Source: Nocardia transvalensis NBRC 15921
GTDB taxonomy: Bacteria; Actinomycetota; Actinomycetes; Mycobacteriales; Mycobacteriaceae
Assembly: GCF_000308875.1 (NCBI RefSeq)
Contig: NZ_BAGL01000061.1
Span: forward strand, 1-64,000
Length of the DNA stretch: 64,000 nucleotides
Direction of reading: 5' to 3'
Shown: positions 19,604-30,786 of the stretch, in pieces
Position numbering within the stretch: the stretch's first letter is position 1
Layout of the letters: the number at the start of each line of letters is the position of its first letter
The notes under the pieces: model-generated
Database searches by the model: none
What the model was told of the DNA's origin: nothing
The model's input: only the letters and a program-made list of their open reading frames with translations
Translations under genes and position numbers: made by a program

Positions 19604-20437
19604 ATGAGGATCACCCGTGCACTGCAAATCGGTATAGGCGCGCTGGCCGTGGCGCTCGCGGCGACGGGGTGCGGGGGCGGCAGCTCCAAGACCGTCACCG
19701 AGCACGCCAAGGACGGCAAGCTGACCATCGGCATCAAGTTCGACCAGCCCGGTCTGGGCCTGCGCAGCAAGGACGGCTCGTACTCCGGTTTCGACGTGGA
19801 CGTCGCCAAGTACGTCGCGGGCAAGCTGGGCGTGGCCGAGGACAAGATCACGTTCAAGGAGGCGCCCTCCGCCCAGCGCGAGACGCTCATCCAGAACGGG
19901 CAGCTGGACTTCGTGGTCGCCACCTATTCGATCACCGATCAGCGCAAGGAGAAGGTCGACTTCGCCGGGCCGTACTACCTCGCGGGCCAGAGCTTGCTGG
20001 TGCGCTCGGACAACACGAACATCACCGGCCCGGAGTCGCTGACCGGCGGTAAGAAGCTGTGCTCGGTGAAGGGTTCGACCCCCGCGCAGAACATCCAGAA
20101 GAACTACGCCAACGACGTGCAGCTGCAGGAGTACGACACATACTCGCTGTGCGTGGAGGCCCTGAAGTCCGGTGCGGTCGACGCCCTGACCACCGACGAC
20201 ATCATCCTCGCCGGTTTCGCCGCGCAGAGCCCGGGCCAGCTGAAGCTGGTCGGTAAGCCGTTCACCACCGAGAAGTACGGCATCGGCCTGAAGAAGGGCG
20301 ACAAGGAGTCCCGCGACAAGATCAACGACGCCATCGAGGCCATGATCAACGACGGCGCCTGGAAAGCCTCGCTGGACAAGAACTTCACCGGCACCGGATT
20401 CCAGCCCGCGGCCCCGCCGCAGGTCGACCGGTACTGA
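19604..20437 (+). CDS. gluB: glutamate-binding lipoprotein
   Basis: The product is 277 aa, a family 3 solute-binding protein. The signal peptide ends in a lipobox (ALAATGC), so it should be anchored to the outer face of the membrane and deliver glutamate or a related amino acid to GluCD. LTIGIKFDQPGLG, GFDVDVAKYVAGKLG and DFVVATYSITDQRKEKVDF are the ligand-binding signatures. ATG 19604 follows GAAGGA. A strong hairpin follows before gluC, the usual way to raise binding-protein level over permease. Confidence 0.93.
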   Translation: MRITRALQIGIGALAVALAATGCGGGSSKTVTEHAKDGKLTIGIKFDQPGLGLRSKDGSYSGFDVDVAKYVAGKLGVAEDKITFKEAPSAQRETLIQNGQLDFVVATYSITDQRKEKVDFAGPYYLAGQSLLVRSDNTNITGPESLTGGKKLCSVKGSTPAQNIQKNYANDVQLQEYDTYSLCVEALKSGAVDALTTDDIILAGFAAQSPGQLKLVGKPFTTEKYGIGLKKGDKESRDKINDAIEAMINDGAWKASLDKNFTGTGFQPAAPPQVDRY

Positions 20438-20448
20438 CGACGTCGCGT

Positions 20449-20480
20449 GAGGGGCGGTCTCCGAGACGGGACCGCCCCTC
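20449..20480 (+). terminator. attenuating hairpin between gluB and gluC
   Basis: GAGGGGCGGTC and GACCGCCCCTC form a perfect 11-bp stem with a 10-nt loop, 11 bp after the gluB stop and inside the operon. It probably acts as a partial terminator or 3'-end protector. Confidence 0.65.
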
Positions 20481-20522
20481 GCCCAACCGGATTCACCTCA
20501 CGATCGGAGGGACACGTCCGCC

Positions 20523-21209
20523 GTGTTCGACTTGATCTCCCGATATCAAGACCAGTTGCTCGACGCATTCTGGATGACCGTCAAGCTGACCGCGCTGTCG
20601 GCGGTCGGCGCGCTGATCCTGGGCACCGTCGTGGCCGCCATGCGGGTCTCGCCGGTGCCGGTGGCGCGCTGGGTCGGCACGGCGTACGTGACCATCTTCC
20701 GTAATACGCCGCTCACGCTGATCCTGGTCTTCCTCTCCCTGGGCGTCTACACCACGCTCGGCCTCAAGCTCGCCAGCGAGAGCAACGGGCTGAACTTCCT
20801 GCCCACCAACAACTTCCGCTTCGCCGTGGTCGGCCTGAGCATCTACACCGGCGCCTTCGTCTGCGAGTCGCTGCGGTCGGGCATCAACACCGTGCCGCTG
20901 GGACAGTCGGAGGCGGGCCGCTCGCTGGGCCTGACGTTCGGGCAGAACCTGCGCTATATCGTGCTGCCGCAGGCGTTCCGGTCGGTCGTCGCGCCGCTCG
21001 GCAGCGTGCTGATCGCGTTGACGAAGAACTCCACCATCGCCTCCGCCATCGGTGTCGCCGAGGCCGCGGCCCTGATGGCGAAGATGAACGAGACCGAGGC
21101 CGACATCATCGCCATCGGCGCGATCTTCGCACTCGGCTTCGTCATCCTGACGCTCCCCCTCGGCCTGATATTCGGCTGGCTGGCACAGAAATTCGAGGTG
21201 AAGCGATGA
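20523..21209 (+). CDS. gluC: glutamate ABC transporter permease
   Basis: The product is 228 aa, a HisM/GlnP-type permease with about five membrane helices. The EAA loop is in AGRSLGLTFGQNLRYIVLPQAFRS, where it contacts the GluA ATPase; FRNTPLTLILVF and GAFVCESLRSGI are family signatures. GTG 20523 has GGAGGGAC upstream. Its stop overlaps gluD by 4 bp (ATGA). Confidence 0.93.
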   Translation: MFDLISRYQDQLLDAFWMTVKLTALSAVGALILGTVVAAMRVSPVPVARWVGTAYVTIFRNTPLTLILVFLSLGVYTTLGLKLASESNGLNFLPTNNFRFAVVGLSIYTGAFVCESLRSGINTVPLGQSEAGRSLGLTFGQNLRYIVLPQAFRSVVAPLGSVLIALTKNSTIASAIGVAEAAALMAKMNETEADIIAIGAIFALGFVILTLPLGLIFGWLAQKFEVKR

Positions 21210-22093
21210 GTTCGGGCGCCTCCGTCCTGTTCGACGCACCGGGGCCCAAGGCCCGGGTGCGCCATGCGGCCTACTCGGTGGTCGTGGCCGCGGTGATCGT
21301 CGCGGCGGCCTGGTTCGTGCTCGGCAAGCTGTCGGACAAGGGCCAGCTCACTGCCGAGAAGTGGAAGCCGTTCGTCGACGCCGAGGTGTGGGACACCTAC
21401 ATCCTGCCGGGTCTGCGCGGCACCATCGTGGCGGCGGCGCTGTCGATCGTGTTCGCGCTCGTGATCGGCATGATCTTCGGCCTGCTGCGGCTGTCGGACC
21501 ATCGCAGCGTGCGCATCGTGGCGGGCGCGATCGTCGAATTCGCCCGGGCCATCCCCGTGCTGATCCTGATGATCTTCCTGTACGCGGTGATCGCCAAGTA
21601 CGACCTCACCGATTCCAGCCAGTACGCGCTGACGGCCGTGGTGATCGCGCTGACGGTCTACAACGGCTCGGTCATCGCCGAGATCGTGCGCTCGGGCATC
21701 CGCTCGCTGCCCGCGGGCCAGAGCGAGGCCGCGGTCGCGCTCGGCATGCGCAAGGGCCAGCTCATGCGCCTGATCCTGCTGCCGCAGGCGATCACGGCCA
21801 TGCTGCCGGCGCTCGTGTCGCAGATGGTGGTGGCGCTGAAGGATACGGCGCTGGGCTACCAGATCACCTACCAGGAGATCGTCCGCCAGGGCCAGCAGCT
21901 CGGCGCGGCCGAGCAGAACACGGTGCCCTCCCTGATCGTCGTCGCCATCATCATGATCGTCCTGAACTGGGCGCTCACGAAGGTGGCCACCCTCCTGGAG
22001 AAGCGCCTCCGCTCCCGCAAGAAGGGGCGCACGGTCATCCCAGCGAACGCCGTCCTCCCGGCCCCCGGAGTCGGCGCGGTCGGGTCCCGCTGA
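21206..22093 (+). CDS. gluD: glutamate ABC transporter permease
   Basis: The product is 295 aa, the second permease. An extra N-terminal helix and periplasmic segment (residues about 15-65) precede the core. FARAIPVLILMIFLY and SEAAVALGMRKGQLMRLILLPQAI (EAA loop) identify it. The C-terminal tail is basic (KRLRSRKKGR). ATG 21206 overlaps the gluC stop. It is the last gene of the importer operon; the long inverted repeat 33 bp downstream is placed to stop transcription. Confidence 0.93.
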   Translation: MSSGASVLFDAPGPKARVRHAAYSVVVAAVIVAAAWFVLGKLSDKGQLTAEKWKPFVDAEVWDTYILPGLRGTIVAAALSIVFALVIGMIFGLLRLSDHRSVRIVAGAIVEFARAIPVLILMIFLYAVIAKYDLTDSSQYALTAVVIALTVYNGSVIAEIVRSGIRSLPAGQSEAAVALGMRKGQLMRLILLPQAITAMLPALVSQMVVALKDTALGYQITYQEIVRQGQQLGAAEQNTVPSLIVVAIIMIVLNWALTKVATLLEKRLRSRKKGRTVIPANAVLPAPGVGAVGSR

Positions 22094-22125
22094 CCCGTCC
22101 AGCGTCCGTCGACTCGGCCACTACT

Positions 22126-22191
22126 CGTTTTCCGGCATGCTTTTGGCCGGAATCCCTCGGGTGATTCCGGCCAAAAGCATGCCGGAAAACG
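22126..22191. repeat. long palindromic element (29-bp arms), REP-like or bidirectional terminator
   Basis: Two perfect inverted arms of 29 bp (22126-22154 and 22163-22191; core CCGGCATGCTTTTGGCCGG) surround an 8-nt loop. It sits between the convergent gluD and AAA ATPase genes. A half copy with one mismatch occurs at 16931-16956, so this is a dispersed element rather than a simple terminator. Confidence 0.85.
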
Positions 22192-22382
22192 GAGGCGGGA
22201 CGGCGGGAGTGGGGACGGGGTCGATGGCTGGGCACTCCGGGGCCGACGAGGGCTCGGGGCGTGCGAGTTGCATTCCCTGTGAGCGCAAGTCTCGTCGCCC
22301 GGGCCCGCTCCGAGCATTCTGAGGGTGCACCGCCTCCGGCCGCCGGGTCACGCCACTCTCGGCGGCCGGAAGCGGGTGTCCA

Positions 22383-23546
22383 CTACAGGTAGCCGCCGCT
22401 GCCGGGTTCCGGGCCGGGCGGCAGGGCCTCGATGCGGGAGCTGTCGTCGCGGGCCGCGATCAGTTCCGCGAGCGTCATCCCGTCGGGGCCGACCATCGGA
22501 CGCGGCCGGTCGCCGAGTTCCCGGTCCAGCCACGTCCGCGCCTCGGCGGGCGCCAGCGGGCCCACCTCGAGCTGCGCCAGGCAGCGGCCCGGCCGGATCA
22601 CGGCGGGGTGCAGATGGGACAGGTTCTCGTTGGTGGTGATCGCCACCAGCACGTCGCGACCCTGGCCCAGCATGCCGTCGGTGAGGTTCAGCAGACGCGA
22701 AAGCCCTTGTCCGGTGGACTCTTTCGCCGAGCCGCGGATCAGCTCGTCGCAGTCCTCCAGCACCAGCAGCCGCCAGCGCCGCTTGGCCTCGTCGTAGGTG
22801 TCGACGCCGATGGCCACCTCCATGAGGTAGCCGGGGTTGGCGAACAGCACCTCGGGATCGAGGACGCAGTCGACCTGGCACCAGCCCGACCACTCGCGGG
22901 CCAGCGCCCGCAGCGCGGAGGTCTTGCCGGTCCCCGGCGGCCCGTGCAACAGCAGCAGGCGGCCGCGCACCTCCTCGGCGCGCAGCGTCATCAGCCGCCC
23001 CATCGCCGCGCCCGCGTCGGCGGCGTAGTTGCCCTCGATCTCCGCCCACGACGCCGCGCTGATGGTGCGCTCCCGCCGCTGCGGTCCGTGAGATCCGATG
23101 TGCCAGAAGCCCATCGACACATGACTGTCGTCGGATTCCGGTTCCACGACGGCATCGGTGGAACACGCCTCGACGATCTCGCGTGCCAGTTCCTCGGTCA
23201 CCGCGCAGACGTCGATCTGCGCGCTGCCGTTGGTGCGGCGCACCACGCGCAGCGTCCAGCCGTCGCCGACCGACAGCGTGGCCTTCGTGCCGTCCTCGTC
23301 GCTACCGCGCAGCACGCGGGCGCCCTCGGGCGTCAGCGGCGCGTCGGGCTTGACGCGCTCGAGTTCCGTCGAGACCGCGTAGGGCTGGTCACCGGAGAGG
23401 AACGGCGCGAGTCCGAGCGCGTCGATGATGTCGCGGGGCGAGTCGGAGTCGTCCAGGTTCATCACCCACGAGGGCGCCGCGGCCGTATCGGCCGCATACT
23501 CCCCGTGGCCGACCAGCCTCAGACGTTCCTGTAGGTTCGTAGACAT
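22383..23546 (-). CDS. AAA family ATPase (DUF5925-like N-terminus)
   Basis: The product is 387 aa. A non-catalytic N-terminal domain of about 170 aa, like the DUF5925 region of actinobacterial AAA proteins, precedes an AAA module. Walker A GPPGTGKT is at about 200, Walker B RWRLLVLEDCDE at about 258, sensor-1 DVLVAITTNENLS, and the arginine-finger region is HPAVIRPGRC. The fold resembles classical AAA unfoldases/remodellers. ATG 23546 gives MSTNLQERLR. It is divergent from the ATP-grasp gene across a 373-bp gap. Whether the two act together is unknown. Confidence 0.83.
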   Translation of the reverse strand: MSTNLQERLRLVGHGEYAADTAAAPSWVMNLDDSDSPRDIIDALGLAPFLSGDQPYAVSTELERVKPDAPLTPEGARVLRGSDEDGTKATLSVGDGWTLRVVRRTNGSAQIDVCAVTEELAREIVEACSTDAVVEPESDDSHVSMGFWHIGSHGPQRRERTISAASWAEIEGNYAADAGAAMGRLMTLRAEEVRGRLLLLHGPPGTGKTSALRALAREWSGWCQVDCVLDPEVLFANPGYLMEVAIGVDTYDEAKRRWRLLVLEDCDELIRGSAKESTGQGLSRLLNLTDGMLGQGRDVLVAITTNENLSHLHPAVIRPGRCLAQLEVGPLAPAEARTWLDRELGDRPRPMVGPDGMTLAELIAARDDSSRIEALPPGPEPGSGGYL

Positions 23547-23919
23547 TCCGACAATCATCCCGAGGAACCCCGTAGCAGTCCAATCAATTTCCGCCCGCGA
23601 AATACGTTGCACTGTGCGGGATATCACCGCCGACCACGACCCGCACCGTCATTCGAACCCCGGATGAACTGGCGGACAACACATTACGCACGTCCGGCGA
23701 CGATCATGTTTGCCGGGCGCGGCGGCGTGCCCGCCGCGCCTGTTTGACCACCGGACGTTCCGGGTATTCACGACTAATGGCGGCGAAACACAGATCCAGC
23801 CTTGGCGCACCCGGCGCATTTGTTTTCGTCGCGTAGCAGCCGGGCACCCGTCGACCGCCCGATGCAACGACGCACCACGGTAGACCAGCTCGAGGCCTCG
23901 ATCAGCAAGGGGACAAGTT
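23547..23919. other. divergent intergenic region, AT-richer than flanks
   Basis: This region separates the AAA ATPase gene from the ATP-grasp gene. It has AT-rich patches at about 23575-23615 and 23760-23790 but no frame with ribosome site and family resemblance. Two promoters are expected; no confident -10/-35 pair was identified. Confidence 0.5.
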
Positions 23920-25167
23920 TTGCCGACTTCATCGCAAGAATCCAAGATCCGAAACCCGAGCAAAGGCTATGTCGCGCTGCTGGGTTGGAGTCTGAACGCG
24001 GTCGAGGCCGTGGACAGATTCGACCGGCGTTATGTGGTTGTGGCACCGGAATGGGCCGAGGAATATTGCATCGAGAACGACATACCTTACATCCCATGGA
24101 ATTTCGAACGTCTCAACGATCGCTCGATGGAGATCGCCGAGACCCTCAAGGAGCGCGGCGTCGACGTCGCCATCCCGATCTTCGAGGAGACCGTCGAGTG
24201 GGCGGGGGCGATCAACTCCGTCCTGCTCGACAATCCCCGGCTGCTCGGGCAGGCGATGCTGCTGCGTGACAAGTCACTGATGAAGCGCCGGGCCCAGCTC
24301 GGCGGCATCCGGGTGGGCATCTTCGAGGAGGCCCACGAGCGCGACGACGTCATCCGCTTCCTCAAGCGCGTCAACCAGACCCTGATGAAACTGGACGGCG
24401 ACCCCAACGACCCGATCCACATCAAGGCCTTCGACAAGGCCGGCTGTCTCGGGCACCGGATCATCCGCACCCCCGACGAGATCGATACGATCCCGGACGA
24501 GGAGTTCCCGGTGCTGATGGAATCACATCTGGACGGCTGGGAATTCGCCGTCGAGGCGTGGATCCACGAGGGCCGGATCGCCTTCCTCAACATCTCGGAG
24601 TACGTGACGCTCGGATATTCCGTATTCGTCCCGGCGACACCCGAACTCGAGAAGTTCCGGCCGGAGATCACCCGGCAGGTCGAGAAGTTGATCAAGACCT
24701 TCGACATCGATTTCGGATTCGTCCATCCCGAGTACTTCGTCACCAGTGACGGCGAAATGTATTTCGGCGAGGTCGCCTACCGGCCACCGGGTTTCAAGGT
24801 TTTCGAGTTGCTGGAGCGGGCCTACGGCTTCAACGCGTACCACGGTCTGGTGATGGCCTTCGACCCGAAGACCACGAAGGAGGAGATCGAGGAGTTCTTC
24901 CCGCGCGAGGTGGTGGACGCGACGGGGCATGCCGGATGTTTCGGCGTGTATCCGCGGCGGCGGGTGGTCAGTCACCTGTCGATGCCGGAGGAAACGGAGG
25001 ATCACGACTACTTCGAATCCCACGAGCTGGCCTCACCGCTCACCGACAAGGTCACCAAGCGCACCGCGTACGGCAACCACTGGGGTCTCTTGTACTTCTT
25101 CGGCGACGACCCGTACACTCTGCGGGATCTGCTGAAGCGTCAGGAAGAACTGGACTTCTACATATGA
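23920..25167 (+). CDS. ATP-grasp ligase
   Basis: The product is 415 aa. A Rossmann-like N-terminal domain (YVALLGWSLNAVEAVDRF) is followed by an ATP-grasp core: HIKAFDKAGCLGHRII (Lys for ATP), EEFPVLMESHLDGWEFAVEAW (hinge/strand with Glu), GFVHPEYFVTSDGEMYFGEV and the metal-binding EVAYRPPG at about 284-291. It is of the carboxylate-amine/thiol ligase type that forms amide bonds via an acyl-phosphate. TTG 23920 follows AAGGGGAC. A second gene with a papain-like signature starts 35 bp downstream on the same strand, so they are probably co-transcribed. The substrate is unknown; biotin carboxylase-type activity is unlikely because no BCCP is nearby. Confidence 0.82.
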   Translation: MPTSSQESKIRNPSKGYVALLGWSLNAVEAVDRFDRRYVVVAPEWAEEYCIENDIPYIPWNFERLNDRSMEIAETLKERGVDVAIPIFEETVEWAGAINSVLLDNPRLLGQAMLLRDKSLMKRRAQLGGIRVGIFEEAHERDDVIRFLKRVNQTLMKLDGDPNDPIHIKAFDKAGCLGHRIIRTPDEIDTIPDEEFPVLMESHLDGWEFAVEAWIHEGRIAFLNISEYVTLGYSVFVPATPELEKFRPEITRQVEKLIKTFDIDFGFVHPEYFVTSDGEMYFGEVAYRPPGFKVFELLERAYGFNAYHGLVMAFDPKTTKEEIEEFFPREVVDATGHAGCFGVYPRRRVVSHLSMPEETEDHDYFESHELASPLTDKVTKRTAYGNHWGLLYFFGDDPYTLRDLLKRQEELDFYI

Positions 25168-25201
25168 TTCGCAACGGCAGCGGATCACGGGAGGATCCTT
25201 C

Positions 25202-27184
<1,983 letters not shown>

Positions 27185-27188
27185 CCGG

Positions 27189-28517
27189 TCAGCCGATCGG
27201 ACGGCCGGTGAGCAGCCGCGCCGCGATCCACGCCTGGCGCAGATGTCCGGTCACTCCCTGCCTGCTGCACACCATCGACCAGACGGTCGTCGTGTGTTCG
27301 GGGCTCGGGGGCGGGGTGCGCCCGGTCAGCCGATCGTCGAGCCAGTCGCCGACGATCGGCGCCGCGATGACCGCCAGCGTGATGTGGCCGCTGATGCGGT
27401 CGCGGACGTAGGTCACCGGCGTGCCCGCGGCGCGGTAGCGCGCGACGTGCTCGTCGATGGCCCGGACCGGGACGATGAGATCGTTGACGGCCTGCACCAC
27501 GAACATCGGCATACCGGGCGTGCGCTCGCCGGGACGGACCTCGGCGAGTGCGGCGCGCACCTCCGGATGGGTCAGCAGTTCGGCGAGATTCGTTCCGTCG
27601 TCGCTGATCCGGACGCCCGCGCCGCGCAGCACGATCTGGATGGTCGCGGCGATCTCGGTATAGGCGAGCAGATCGAGGAATCCGGGGCTGAACCCGATGC
27701 GCACCCGGTCCAGATCCGGATAGGCGCGGCGCAACCCGGCGATGCAGAGGGCGACCAGGCCGCTGGAGGCCACCCCGCTCAGCCAGCGGTTCAGATGGAC
27801 GACGGCCTGGGTGGGATCGCCCACCGGGGACCCGGCGTATCCGGCGGCGAGATCGAGTTCCGGGGCGTAGTCGTCGGCCAGTTCCGCCGCCCAGGAGGTG
27901 GCGAGGCCGCCACCGGAGTAGCCCCAGAGCCCCACGGGCGCGGCCGGATCCAGGCCGAGCGGACCGAAGGACAGCGCCGCGCGGATGCCGTCGAGGATGC
28001 GGTAGCCGGGCTCGCGGGGCACGCCGAACCGTCCGCCGGTGCCGACGTGATCGGGCACCGACACCGCCCAGCCGCGCGCCACGGCACCGGCGATCAGCAG
28101 CAGTTCGAACTGGGGAACACAGCCGAGGGAGCGGGCGCCATGCCGAAGTGCGTACGACGGAAGGCATTTGGGCGCGACGGCATCGATCGCGCACTGGTAG
28201 GAGACGACCGGCCGGGTAGCGGTCGGGTCGGCGTCCCACGGCAGCAGCACGGTCGTCACCGCGGCCTCGGGGGCGCCGTTCAGGTCGTTGGTGCGGTAGA
28301 GCAGCTGCCAGGCCTGCACCCGCTGGGGAATCCGGCCGAACAGCGCCACCCGGACGCGCCGGTATCGCAGGACGGCGCCGGGTTCGTCGGTGTCGAGATG
28401 CGGCGGGGCGACGTAGAACGGATCCACATCGGGGCGCAGCGGCCGGGCGGAGGTCAGCGGGCCGGTGGCGGGCCGCAGGCCGTCGAAGTCGGCGGCCGTA
28501 TCGGCGGCTAGGCTCAT
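27189..28517 (-). CDS. lipase family protein (LIP-type alpha/beta hydrolase)
   Basis: The product is 442 aa. The nucleophile elbow is GLWGYSGGGLATSW (Ser in GYSGG), the acid is probably in QAVNDLIVPV, and the His in SGHITLAV, the arrangement of secretory lipases of the LIP family. Unlike most relatives there is no signal peptide: the start MSLAADTAADFDGLRP at 28517, with AAAGGAT upstream, is not hydrophobic. It may act in the cytoplasm or on imported esters or triacylglycerol. It ends 4 bp from the convergent papain-like gene. Confidence 0.85.
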   Translation of the reverse strand: MSLAADTAADFDGLRPATGPLTSARPLRPDVDPFYVAPPHLDTDEPGAVLRYRRVRVALFGRIPQRVQAWQLLYRTNDLNGAPEAAVTTVLLPWDADPTATRPVVSYQCAIDAVAPKCLPSYALRHGARSLGCVPQFELLLIAGAVARGWAVSVPDHVGTGGRFGVPREPGYRILDGIRAALSFGPLGLDPAAPVGLWGYSGGGLATSWAAELADDYAPELDLAAGYAGSPVGDPTQAVVHLNRWLSGVASSGLVALCIAGLRRAYPDLDRVRIGFSPGFLDLLAYTEIAATIQIVLRGAGVRISDDGTNLAELLTHPEVRAALAEVRPGERTPGMPMFVVQAVNDLIVPVRAIDEHVARYRAAGTPVTYVRDRISGHITLAVIAAPIVGDWLDDRLTGRTPPPSPEHTTTVWSMVCSRQGVTGHLRQAWIAARLLTGRPIG

Positions 28518-28780
28518 GGGCACATCCTTTCGAATGGAGAGCCGCCTCCGACGACCGACCGGCACGCCGGCCCTCCCCCGGAGAGTAGATCGATTACAGG
28601 CCCGAATAGCTTGCACCGCAACCATATTCACCGAATTTCGGCCATACCCCTAAGCGCCGGTACGGGTTGTGTGCGCCGCGCGCCGTCCGCTATGGCGTCT
28701 GTGGCCGGTCGGTTCCGGAATATTCTGGGGCACAACATCATCGGCGAACCGCTCCGATCCGGTCGCCTGCCCGCACGCGT

Positions 28781-30685
28781 CTAGGCCCGTGGACCGCCGG
28801 TCACTCCCGTCGCCAGGTAGGTGAGGTAGCTCGGGTGGGCCGGGTCGACGACGATGCCCTGCCCGTCGATGCGGCGCTTCAGGGCGGGCGGCAGGAAGTG
28901 GCGCGGGAAACTGCCGGGAGCGACGGTCACGCGCAACCGGTGGCCGGCGCGCAGCAGAGCCTCGGTCGGATTGATCTCGATATCGAGATCGAACGGCTCG
29001 CCCGGGACGACGGGGAGGACGGTGTCGGCGCGCAGACTTCGCATGGGCGACACCAGTTCTCCGTCCACGTAGGTGCTGTGGTCGGTGTCGACGGCGCGCA
29101 GCGACGACAGCAGCGCGCCGCGCGTGAGCGGCGCCGACGCGCCCGCGGGCTCGACGTCGGTGACGGTCACCGACCAGAACGCCTCGGTGCCGCCTGTCCG
29201 CACCCGCAGGTGCAGATTGAGTGGTCCGGACAGGACCAGATCGGACGTGAGTGGTTCGGTGGTGAAGGTGACCGCGGTGGCCTCGGCCCGCCGGTCGTCG
29301 GCCCCGAAATGCGGTCCGAACAGGGTGGTGATGCCCAGCGACATGACGGCGGTGTCGTTGGACGCCACGGCGCGGCGGCCGACCGGCAGCGGGATCAGCC
29401 GGACGCGGGCGGGCGGCTCGGGCCGTAGCGAACCGTCCAGACCGGAATGCGCGGCCGAACCGCTCGGGTCGGGCGTCAGATAGAGCCGGCGCGGGGTGGC
29501 CGTCGAATCGGGAAAGTGCGGGCGCGACAACCAGGTCCCGCAGCCCTGCCGGCGAACGGTCACCGGCCCGTACCGCTCGATCCCGGTGTCGATGCCCCGC
29601 AGCCAGCGGTCGAACCACGCGCACTGCAATTCGTCGAGCGCCTGCGGATTGCCCGGTGCGCCGAAACCCGATCCGGGGCTGAGGTGATAGCCGTCGTCGA
29701 CGACGAGTTGTTTACTGCCACTGCCGACGCGTTCGAACATGCGGAAGTTCGAGCGGTTGTACACGTCGTGCCAGGCGCCGTGGATCCAGGTGGCGGCGGT
29801 GATGCGCTCCAGCGCCGGAAGGCGTTCCGCCCATTGATCGTTGAGGTAGGCGTCGGGGTGACCATCGGTGAAGGCGATCCGCCGTGCGCGCCCCAGCCAG
29901 CTCACCGGTTCGCGGCAGCGGTCGCGTAGATACCGTCCGAGGACCCGGTTGCGGACCATGCCCCGCGGGGAGGGCATCCACTTCCCCGCATTGACCGCCG
30001 CCATCCATAACGCCATGGCCGGTGTCGGCACGCCGCCGGTGAGCCCGAGTTCGCGGACCGGATCCTCCCCCGCGACGATCGCGAAGACCGCGTCCAGCCC
30101 GGCGGGCCTGTCACCGGCCGCGATGAGCGCCGCGATACCCCCGTACGAAATGCCGGTCACGCCCAGATGTCCGTCGCACCAGCGCTGTTCGCGAATCCAC
30201 GCCAGCGTCTCGGCATAGTCTCGATGCTCGCGCGGGCCGAAGAAATCCCAGGTCCCCGTGGAGGATCCGGTCCCCCGCACGTCGACCACCAGAAACGCGT
30301 ACCCCCGCGACACCAGCGTCCGATTCGCCGCCCAGACGTCCAGGACCCCTCCGGCGGTGGTGTGCACCAGATCCCGTCCGCGAAACCGCCGCCGATCCGA
30401 CGGCCGCACCCGCCGCCCCGCGCGCTGCCCGACCCGGGCGACCGCGGCGCCGTACCGGTTCCCCATCCGGTTGTAGGGCGTGAAATTGACGACCACCGGA
30501 AACTCCCCCGCCACCGGCACTCCCCGCGCATACGCGGGCCGGATCAGATCCGCGCACAACACCGCCCCGTCCGACATCGGAATCGCCACGCCGGTATCCA
30601 CGTGCACCGCGGGAAACCTCTCCGGTCCGATCTCGAACCGAGCATCCGGAGGCAACGACTCGACAGCAGACAACGGCGCGGCCAT
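28781..30685 (-). CDS. CocE/NonD family hydrolase (X-Pro dipeptidyl-peptidase-like)
   Basis: The product is 634 aa. The N-terminal alpha/beta-hydrolase domain has LVVDVRGTGSSTGTWDFFG and the nucleophile GVTGISYGGIAA (Ser in GISYGG). The catalytic Asp is probably in AATWIHGAWHDVYNRS and the His in VVDDGYHLS. The C-terminal jelly-roll domain (about 420-630) ends with LRAGHRLRVTVAPGSFPRH. Relatives hydrolyse esters or Xaa-Pro peptides. ATG 30685 follows GGAGGAG. No signal peptide. The substrate is unknown. Confidence 0.86.
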   Translation of the reverse strand: MAAPLSAVESLPPDARFEIGPERFPAVHVDTGVAIPMSDGAVLCADLIRPAYARGVPVAGEFPVVVNFTPYNRMGNRYGAAVARVGQRAGRRVRPSDRRRFRGRDLVHTTAGGVLDVWAANRTLVSRGYAFLVVDVRGTGSSTGTWDFFGPREHRDYAETLAWIREQRWCDGHLGVTGISYGGIAALIAAGDRPAGLDAVFAIVAGEDPVRELGLTGGVPTPAMALWMAAVNAGKWMPSPRGMVRNRVLGRYLRDRCREPVSWLGRARRIAFTDGHPDAYLNDQWAERLPALERITAATWIHGAWHDVYNRSNFRMFERVGSGSKQLVVDDGYHLSPGSGFGAPGNPQALDELQCAWFDRWLRGIDTGIERYGPVTVRRQGCGTWLSRPHFPDSTATPRRLYLTPDPSGSAAHSGLDGSLRPEPPARVRLIPLPVGRRAVASNDTAVMSLGITTLFGPHFGADDRRAEATAVTFTTEPLTSDLVLSGPLNLHLRVRTGGTEAFWSVTVTDVEPAGASAPLTRGALLSSLRAVDTDHSTYVDGELVSPMRSLRADTVLPVVPGEPFDLDIEINPTEALLRAGHRLRVTVAPGSFPRHFLPPALKRRIDGQGIVVDPAHPSYLTYLATGVTGGPRA

Positions 30686-30786
30686 GAGGGCTCCTCCACC
30701 TGAAAGTCCAACGAAGTGACCCAAGTGTCCCAGAAGGTCATCTCATTTACGACCCCGATATCTATACCTTCTGATACAGGTTGCGT

